Part shown: one piece after another, positions 6,323-10,942 of the stretch | Numbering within the stretch: position 1 is the stretch's first letter | Layout: every line of letters begins with the position of its first letter | Assembly: GCA_900550955.1 (NCBI GenBank) | Contig: URUF01000063.1 | Location: forward strand, 1 to 10,942 | DNA: 10,942 bases | From: an uncultured Eubacteriales bacterium | Lineage (GTDB): Bacteria; Bacillota; Clostridia; Christensenellales; Aristaeellaceae | Direction: 5' to 3' | Notes under the pieces: model-generated | Databases searched by the model: none | The model's input: only the letters and a program-made list of their open reading frames with translations | What the model was told of the DNA's origin: nothing | Position numbers and translations under genes: made by a program

Positions 6323-6810
6323 TGCGCAAGCCCTCCTTCTTCCTTCAAAATGCTTTCCAGCTTTTTTCTCGCGCGCGAGAGGCGGCTGGAGATGGTTCCT
6401 TCGGGCAAATCCAGCATTTCAGCGATCTCGCTAATGCCGTAGCCCTGGTAGTAATACAGCAAAATGGCTTCCCGGAAGGACGATGGAAGCTGGTAGATGG
6501 CTTTCATCATGGCTTCCTCATCGTCGCGCCGCTCGCTTTCATCCGGCGCGGGGATCATTTCAAACACCGGGCTGCCCAGCACCACGCGCTTGAGCCACGC
6601 GCCGCGCCACAAATCGCGGCAGCGGTTCAGCGCCACCTTGAGCAGCCAGGCCTTTTCCCGGCCCTCCTGCAAGTCGGGCGCGTTGGTCATCAGGCGCACA
6701 AATACGTCCTGACACACGTCCTCGGCGCGTTGGCGGTCGCCCAGGTAAAAGTAGCTCACGCGCAGCACGTCGGTGGCGTACTTTTCGTAGAGTTCCTCGT
6801 AGCTTTGCAT
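6319..6810 (-). CDS. ECF-subfamily (sigma-70 family) RNA polymerase sigma factor
   Basis: Alternative sigma factor that directs RNA polymerase to a small stress or envelope regulon. The start at 6810 gives 163 residues, the usual ECF size, and has GGAGG 7 nt upstream. The frame stays open to 6957, but that extension is basic, low in family similarity and lacks a good SD. Region 2 covers about residues 6-70 (LYEKYATDVLRVSYFYLGD, AEDVCQDVFVRLM, KAWLLKVALNRCRDLWR). Region 4 covers about 103-155 and contains the helix-turn-helix (LPSSFREAILLYYYQGYGIS, EIAEMLDLPEGTISSRLSRA). The linker between them is acidic (PDESERRDDEEA). It overlaps its presumed anti-sigma gene by 4 nt. It lies 159 nt downstream of the de-N-acetylase gene with no convincing terminator between them, so it may have its own promoter or be read from the operon upstream. 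I found no clear ECF-type autoregulatory promoter. Confidence 0.93.
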   Translation of the reverse strand: MQSYEELYEKYATDVLRVSYFYLGDRQRAEDVCQDVFVRLMTNAPDLQEGREKAWLLKVALNRCRDLWRGAWLKRVVLGSPVFEMIPAPDESERRDDEEAMMKAIYQLPSSFREAILLYYYQGYGISEIAEMLDLPEGTISSRLSRARKKLESILKEEGGLAQ

Positions 6811-6817
6811 GTTCGAG

Positions 6818-6822
6818 CCTCC
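6818..6822 (-). promoter_or_regulatory. Ribosome binding site that fixes the sigma-factor start
   Basis: GGAGG on the minus strand, 7 nt before the ATG at 6810. It favours this start over in-frame ATGs at 6870 (nearest purine run about 12 nt away), 6891 and 6957. Confidence 0.75.
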
Positions 6823-6900
6823 GTTTTTGCCCGAACGCGCATCCTTCCCGGGCGTACTGTGCTCATTCATGAAACGAATCTGCCTTCCCATATCCTGCAA

Positions 6901-6970
6901 GTTTTCGGAAATTTTTTGCGTTTTTTTTGCACGCGCCGCCCGCCTCAGTTTTTCCAATAAAGCGGCGCGT
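6901..6970. other. Spacer with phased T-tracts and an inverted repeat
   Basis: Between the de-N-acetylase stop and the sigma-factor gene there are three plus-strand A/T tracts: TTTT (6902-6905), AAATTTTTT (6909-6917) and T8 (6921-6928). Their centres are about 10 and 11 bp apart. Next to them are perfect 9-bp arms ACGCGCCGC (6931-6939) and GCGGCGCGT (6962-6970); the right arm touches the stop codon. On the minus strand the hairpin is followed by A8, not T, so it is not a standard terminator. The tracts may bend the DNA upstream of the sigma gene. Confidence 0.5.
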
Positions 6971-8172
6971 CATTCCGCAAGGTTTTCAAATAGGTCGCCG
7001 CCTAACTCGTCCGGCCCCACAACGGTTTTGGCCAGGCCGAACAGCGCGCAGTCGTAAGGGTCGTCCGGGTTGCACTGCACATGAAAATGCTGCTGCGACA
7101 CATGCAGCGCAAAGGCCTTGCGCGCCGCGTCCAGCGCGCTGCGCCCGCCCACGTCCTGGCTATAATCCAGGCGCAGCGCGTTTTCGCGCCACAGGTGCAG
7201 GTACAGCTTTTTGGGCTGCCATACGCCCAGCTGGCTAAGCTGCGGCAAATAAAGGGCGTCCGCCGCCTTGTCAAACATGCGCAGGGCGCTGTCCGCACAG
7301 GCCTTATGCGCGCCGTGGCCATATTCGCCGCCCACATCATGGGTAACCACAACCTCCGGCCGGTATTCGCGGTACAGGCGCATTACAAAATAGTCCAGCT
7401 CCTCGCGCGTCCACAGGGCGTAGGCGGCCTCCAGCGTGCGAAAATAACGGTCCCGAAAGGGGCCGAACACGGGGTAGGCGCGCACGCCCGCCTCCCATAA
7501 GCCGTTTAGAAACTCGGAGCGCCGCGTGCCGTTGCGCACCGCCGCGCAGGCTGTTACGATCTGCTTGCCGCGCGCTGCGTACAGCGGAAGCAAACCGCCA
7601 AAGAAGATGAATTCATCGTCCGGATGCGCGGCCAAAACCAGCAGGTCGGCCTTTTGGGGCGTAGGCTGCCAGGCCTGCACGTCGCCGGGCAGGCTGCCCG
7701 CCGTAAAAACGCGCGCCTCGTTGAGCGCGAGCGCCTCGCCCTGCGCCACCACGCGCACCCTCGAAAGCCCCGGTACCGCCACCAGCGCGTGGGCAAAGCC
7801 CTCCTCCGGCGCGGCAAAGGGCGTCCAGCCGGCTTCGTCCAGGCGCTCCACGCGCCAATCAGCGGGCGTTTGCGCAAAACACAGGTACAGCCAGCCGATG
7901 CGCTCGCCCTCCGGCGCGGTAATCTCCAGGCGGCCCCGCGCCTCCTCAAAGGCATGCAGATAGCTGCCGTCTATCAGCCGGCTTTGCGCGCGCACCGAAA
8001 GCCCGTCGCAGGTAAAGGCGCACTGCGCGCTCAGCTCCACCGCCGCCTCGGCCCGGGCGTTCCCGGCGGGCAAAGGGAGCGCGAGCAGCGCCAAAACCGC
8101 GAACGCAAGCCCCGCGCACAGCGCGGCGCGCCCGGCCTCCTGCCGGGGCGCTGCGGCGGCGCCTTGGCTCAC
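6970..8172 (-). CDS. Exported PIG-L/LmbE-family de-N-acetylase
   Basis: Zinc-dependent deacetylase of the family that removes acetyl groups from N-acetylglucosamine-containing molecules (GlcNAc-PI, mycothiol and bacillithiol precursors, and others). A hydrophobic segment at about 16-36 ending in ARA (39-41) marks a signal peptide or anchor, so it acts outside the membrane, unlike cytoplasmic MshB or BshB. Residues ~45-165 form an extra beta-rich domain of unknown type, possibly carbohydrate-binding. The catalytic domain starts near 174 with LLVLAAHPDDEFIFFGG; H183 and D186 match the family's zinc ligands, with D185 as the general base. THDVGGEYGHGAH (277-289) supplies the third ligand, H286 or H289. 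The start is GTG at 8172, overlapping the glycosyltransferase stop as GTGA; its own SD is weak, so translational coupling is likely. At 400 residues it is larger than single-domain members (~230-300). The substrate is unknown; the neighbours suggest a surface glycan. Confidence 0.9.
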   Translation of the reverse strand: MSQGAAAAPRQEAGRAALCAGLAFAVLALLALPLPAGNARAEAAVELSAQCAFTCDGLSVRAQSRLIDGSYLHAFEEARGRLEITAPEGERIGWLYLCFAQTPADWRVERLDEAGWTPFAAPEEGFAHALVAVPGLSRVRVVAQGEALALNEARVFTAGSLPGDVQAWQPTPQKADLLVLAAHPDDEFIFFGGLLPLYAARGKQIVTACAAVRNGTRRSEFLNGLWEAGVRAYPVFGPFRDRYFRTLEAAYALWTREELDYFVMRLYREYRPEVVVTHDVGGEYGHGAHKACADSALRMFDKAADALYLPQLSQLGVWQPKKLYLHLWRENALRLDYSQDVGGRSALDAARKAFALHVSQQHFHVQCNPDDPYDCALFGLAKTVVGPDELGGDLFENLAE

Positions 8173-9143
8173 CTGTCCACCGTGGGCGCGTCGCCCCGGT
8201 CGTTCAGGTAGCGGTCAATAATGAAGCGCGGGCGGCGCTTGGCCTCGTTATAAATCTTGCCCACATATTCGCCAATTACGCCCAGGGACAGTAGCTGGAT
8301 GCCGCCGATCATCCAAATGGAGGCCAGCGTGCTTGTCCAGCCCAGCACGGCGTGCCCGCCAATCCAGCTGATGAGCGTATACAGCAGCATCAGCAGCGAC
8401 ACCACAAAAATCACCAGGCCCACGGTGGTAATCAGCCGGAGGGGCTTTACGGAAAAGCTGGTGATGCCGTCAATGGCGAAGGCCAGCATTTTTTTGAAGG
8501 GGTATTTGCTCTCGCCCGCGAAGCGCTCGCTGCGGTCGTAGTAGACGGTATCGCTTTGGAAGCCCACCAGCGGGGCCAGCCCGCGCAGGAACAGGTTCAC
8601 CTCGCCAAACTGGCTCAGGGCTTCCAGCGCGCGGTTGCTCATAAGGCGGTAGTCCGCGTGGTTATAGGTGATATCCACGCCCAGCCCCTTCATCAGGCGG
8701 TAAAACATCAGCGCCGTTTCACGCTTGAAAACGGTATCGGTTTCGCGCTTGTTGCGCACGCCGTACACGACCTCGCAGCCCTGCTCATATTTTTCAATGA
8801 AGCGGTCCATCGCGTCCATATCGTCCTGCAAATCCGCATCCATGGAAATGCACATGTCGCAGCGGCCCTTGGCGGTCATCAGCCCGGCCAGCAGCGCGTT
8901 TTGATGGCCGCGGTTGCGGCTTAGCTTCACGCCTTCAAACAACGGGTTGTCGCGGTTGAGCGCGCTGATCAGCTCCCAGGTACGGTCGCGGCTGCCGTCG
9001 TCCACAAGCAGCACGCGGCTGTCCTGGGCAATCAGGCCCTTTTCCACAAGCGCGGCCATCTTATCCACCAAACGGCGCGAGGTTTCGGGCAGCACCTCCT
9101 CCTCGTTATAGCAGGGAATAACCACCATCAATTTTCCAGGCAT
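8169..9143 (-). CDS. GT2-family polyprenyl-phosphate glycosyltransferase (DPM1/GtrB-like)
   Basis: Membrane glycosyltransferase that likely moves a sugar from a nucleotide donor to undecaprenyl phosphate on the cytoplasmic face, giving a lipid-linked sugar for later transfer outside. The start at 9143 gives 324 residues. GT-A motifs are intact: VVIPCYNEEEVLPET (7-21), VLLVDDGSRDRTWELI (44-59), LSRNRGHQNALLAGL (74-88), and the metal-binding MDADLQDD (101-108). HADYRLMS (162-169) is the usual acceptor-side motif. Two membrane helices follow (about 237-260 and 270-292), ending with GEYVGKIYNEAKRRP, the layout of GtrB-, ArnC- and CsbB-like enzymes. It lies 13 nt after the caspase-like gene and overlaps the de-N-acetylase by 4 nt. 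No GtrA-type flippase or GT-C transferase is in the window, so partners must be elsewhere. The sugar cannot be told from sequence. Confidence 0.92.
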   Translation of the reverse strand: MPGKLMVVIPCYNEEEVLPETSRRLVDKMAALVEKGLIAQDSRVLLVDDGSRDRTWELISALNRDNPLFEGVKLSRNRGHQNALLAGLMTAKGRCDMCISMDADLQDDMDAMDRFIEKYEQGCEVVYGVRNKRETDTVFKRETALMFYRLMKGLGVDITYNHADYRLMSNRALEALSQFGEVNLFLRGLAPLVGFQSDTVYYDRSERFAGESKYPFKKMLAFAIDGITSFSVKPLRLITTVGLVIFVVSLLMLLYTLISWIGGHAVLGWTSTLASIWMIGGIQLLSLGVIGEYVGKIYNEAKRRPRFIIDRYLNDRGDAPTVDR

Positions 9144-9150
9144 GCGATAT

Positions 9151-9156
9151 CCTCCT
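9151..9156 (-). promoter_or_regulatory. Ribosome binding site that fixes the glycosyltransferase start
   Basis: AGGAGG on the minus strand, directly after the caspase-like gene's TAA and 7 nt before the ATG at 9143. An in-frame TTG at 9164 would overlap the upstream gene and has no SD, so 9143 is preferred. Confidence 0.8.
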
Positions 9157-10716
9157 TTATTCAATCGTAAATGCGGATGAAAGCACCGTTACGGTTACAT
9201 CGTTCATAACAGCCTGCGCGCGCACCCGGTAAACGCCCGCCCCGGCTGGGGAGCCATCCTTGAGCCGGCCGTCCCAGTAAAGCACCGTGCCCTGCGGGGT
9301 TAGCTGCATGGGGCGCGTGCTCATGCGGTGGCACAGGCGGTAGACAACCCGCTCCTCCTCGTCCACAATGGCAACGCTTAGCGCGCACGGGTAGCTATGG
9401 CCTATGAAAATGCTCAGCTCCCGCCCGTCGCTATGCGTAAAGGCAGGCGGCACGAAGGCGGTAAGCTGCATATCGCCAGCCGCTGACGGTACGCAGATCA
9501 CCCGGCCCGCGTGCACCGTCAGCTTGCCCTGGTCTATGGTAACAAGCTGTACCAGCACATAGCCGTAGCTTTCGCCGTCCAGCTCGTTAATGGTGATGGT
9601 ACGCACCTTGCGCCCGGCGGATATCGCGCCCGCCTGGTTGCCGTAGGCGGTGAAGCGCTCGGCCTCGTCGTAAATCAGCTGGGCTTTGTCAAACTGCCAC
9701 TTGCCCTCGCGCTGGTACACGATTTGGTAGGCCACGCGCGTGGGGCGCGTGGCGATGTATTCCAGCGTAAGCTTGCGGGAGGAGTTGCTGAGCATGGTGC
9801 CCGAAAACGTTACGTCCATAATGGGCGAGCGCGCCAGCCCCGTGGGCTGCGGGGCCGAAACATCATAGCGCAGCACCACAAAATCGTCCCGCTGGGGATA
9901 CACCTGCGGCGTGGACGCGGCATGATTCAGCAGCAGATAATCGTATAATTCGGTAAGGGTGATGCTGCCGTCGCGGTTGCTGTCGGCGGGGTACCCGCTG
10001 GCCGGGCTCAGGCTTTGGGTAAGCGCCTGGGTAAAGTAAAACGCGCCCTGCGGCTCGCAAATGCCCTCGTCGCGGCCCTCCTCCGCGCTCCAATACCAGC
10101 TTTCCTCCTGCGCGCCGCTGGAGGTGAGCACCTTAAAATCGTCCCCCAGGAAGCACACCTCATCCGGTATTTGGGCCAGCCCCTTGCCGATAAACGCGCC
10201 GGAGTTGCACGCGTCCAAAATGAGCACCTTTGTGCCGGCGATCCCCTCAAAGGCGGCCTCCAGCTGCTTGGGGGTAAGGCCGGTTTCGGTTTCGCCGTCG
10301 CTTAACAGCAGCATGGGGCCCTGGCCGCTTTCGGGATTGTACACGCCGTGCGTGGACAGGTACAGGTAGCTTACGTCGCCCTCCTGCGCCTGGCTGAACG
10401 CCTGCTCGATCAGCCGGGCCAGCTCCTGCGCCGTGGTTACCGGGCGCTCGGGGATAACCAGGCTTTCCAGCGGCGTAAGCGCCGATTCAAACATGGCCTG
10501 CATGGCCAAAACATTATTGGCGGAGCTTGGATACGTGCTGGGCTTGGACACAAAATCATCCACCCCGATTAGCAGCGCGCGCTCCTTACGCGCCTGCGCG
10601 CTCAGAATTTTTCCGGCCTGCTCGGGCGTTACCGCATCCTGTGCCAGGGCGGGCAGCGCGCATGCAAGCGCAAGCAGCGCGGCGCACACAAGCGCGCCCA
10701 GCTTTCCCCGGTGCAT
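9157..10716 (-). CDS. Secreted caspase-like cysteine peptidase with EF-hand loop and FlgD-like Ig domain
   Basis: Probable extracytoplasmic peptidase of the caspase/metacaspase fold (clan CD, C14-like). Residues 1-25 are a signal peptide ending ALPALA-Q. The peptidase domain covers about 45-285: KERALLIGVDDF (44-55), catalytic His123 in YLYLSTHG, catalytic Cys170 in VLILDACNSGAF, then VLTSSGAQEESW and GAFYFTQAL. DSNRDGSITLTE (245-256) matches a 12-residue EF-hand calcium loop (Asp, Asn, Asp at 1, 3, 5; Gly at 6; Glu at 12). Residues ~290-425 are a beta-rich region I do not recognise. The last ~90 residues, with VLYWDGRLKDGSPAGAGVYR (478-497), resemble a FlgD-type Ig domain used by secreted proteins. 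GGGAGGG lies 7 nt before the ATG at 10716. It is the first gene of the three-gene operon. Cleavage specificity is unknown: Arg/Lys (metacaspase-like) or Asp are both possible. Confidence 0.9.
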   Translation of the reverse strand: MHRGKLGALVCAALLALACALPALAQDAVTPEQAGKILSAQARKERALLIGVDDFVSKPSTYPSSANNVLAMQAMFESALTPLESLVIPERPVTTAQELARLIEQAFSQAQEGDVSYLYLSTHGVYNPESGQGPMLLLSDGETETGLTPKQLEAAFEGIAGTKVLILDACNSGAFIGKGLAQIPDEVCFLGDDFKVLTSSGAQEESWYWSAEEGRDEGICEPQGAFYFTQALTQSLSPASGYPADSNRDGSITLTELYDYLLLNHAASTPQVYPQRDDFVVLRYDVSAPQPTGLARSPIMDVTFSGTMLSNSSRKLTLEYIATRPTRVAYQIVYQREGKWQFDKAQLIYDEAERFTAYGNQAGAISAGRKVRTITINELDGESYGYVLVQLVTIDQGKLTVHAGRVICVPSAAGDMQLTAFVPPAFTHSDGRELSIFIGHSYPCALSVAIVDEEERVVYRLCHRMSTRPMQLTPQGTVLYWDGRLKDGSPAGAGVYRVRAQAVMNDVTVTVLSSAFTIE

Positions 10717-10826
10717 GGGCGTTCCCTCCCCTCACAGCTGATTCATAGCTTCACATAGCAATTATTCTACACCATTTCAGCCCGTTCGTACAGCCTTTTC
10801 CCCCATATGGAATATGTTTGCACAAC
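10717..10826 (-). other. Leader and presumed promoter region of the caspase-like operon
   Basis: This is about 110 bp of non-coding DNA and is more AT-rich than its surroundings. On the minus strand GTGTAGAATAATTG contains a TAGAAT that could be a -10 element (about 10767-10772), but no good -35 lies 16-18 nt upstream. GGGAGGG before the ATG is the ribosome binding site. The promoter must lie here or in the tandem repeat, because the next sequence upstream is the repeat. A recognisable ECF promoter was not found. Confidence 0.4.
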
Positions 10827-10942
10827 AAGGGCTTCGCCCTTGACCCGTGGACTGCGCAAGGGCTTCGCCCTTGACCCGTGGACTGCGCAAGGGCTTCGCC
10901 CTTGACCCGTGGACTGCGCAAGGGCTTCGCCCTTGACCCGTG
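10827..10942. repeat. 31-bp perfect tandem repeat with internal hairpins
   Basis: Units start at 10827, 10858, 10889 and 10920, the last cut by the window edge after 23 nt. The copies seen are identical. Each unit begins with the perfect hairpin AAGGGCttcGCCCTT (6-bp stem, 3-nt loop) followed by a 16-nt linker GACCCGTGGACTGCGC. There are no unique spacers, so it is not a CRISPR array. No open reading frame of note is needed to explain it. The number of units beyond the edge is unknown. Confidence 0.9.

Noticed and set aside
6811..6957. N-terminal extension of the sigma factor (212-residue version)
   Set aside because: The start at 6810 has GGAGG at 7 nt and gives the normal ECF length. The extension lies over the spacer with T-tracts and has no comparable SD.
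6931..6970. Intrinsic terminator after the de-N-acetylase gene
   Set aside because: The 9-bp stem has a 22-nt loop and is followed by A8 on the transcribed strand instead of T. Read-through into the sigma gene remains possible.
9157..10716. Direct GPI8/PIG-K transamidase identity for the caspase-like protein
   Set aside because: The motifs THG and DACNSG fit C14-like caspase-fold peptidases as well or better, and no C-terminal membrane segment is present. Only the broad clan is shared.
10827..10942. CRISPR array
   Set aside because: Units follow each other directly and are identical over all 31 bp. There are no variable spacers and no cas genes nearby.

Overview
This window looks like a piece of a GC-rich Gram-positive chromosome, most likely a gut-type member of the Clostridia. 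The evidence is strong GGAGG-type ribosome binding sites, Firmicutes-style transporter and sigma-factor proteins, a secreted caspase-like protein, and intergenic hairpin repeats. This placement is an inference from sequence style, not from a marker gene. Every convincing gene is on the minus strand, so transcription runs from right to left.

Right part (about 10942 to 6970). The right edge holds a 31-bp tandem repeat, each unit carrying a small hairpin, which runs off the window. Next come three tightly packed genes: a secreted caspase-like cysteine peptidase with an EF-hand-type calcium loop and a C-terminal FlgD-like Ig domain; a membrane GT2 glycosyltransferase of the DPM1/GtrB type; and an exported PIG-L/LmbE-type de-N-acetylase with an extra N-terminal beta-rich domain. 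The spacing is 13 nt and then a 4-nt overlap, so they are almost surely one operon, probably for building or modifying a surface glycan or glycoconjugate. The three enzyme types are also found in eukaryotic GPI-anchor synthesis and attachment. I raise this parallel as a hypothesis only.

Middle part (6969 to 5366). A short spacer with three helically phased T-tracts leads to an ECF sigma factor. It overlaps by 4 nt a membrane-anchored protein that is probably its anti-sigma factor and extracytoplasmic sensor. The pair may control the operon just upstream, or be co-transcribed with it.

Left part (5365 to 754). A gene-free stretch holds a multi-hairpin repeat (copy B), a terminator-like hairpin, and a promoter followed by a perfect 16-bp palindromic operator. 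This drives an ABC importer: binding protein, then a 425-bp gap filled by a second copy (A) of the repeat, then an ATPase and a fused two-domain permease with a 4-nt overlap. The importer belongs to the FbpABC/AfuABC group. The binding protein lacks the ferric-binding tyrosine pair at the expected place, so a sugar phosphate or another anion is as plausible as iron.

Left edge (753 to 1). A strong hairpin closes the transporter operon. A partial gene of unknown function then runs off the window.
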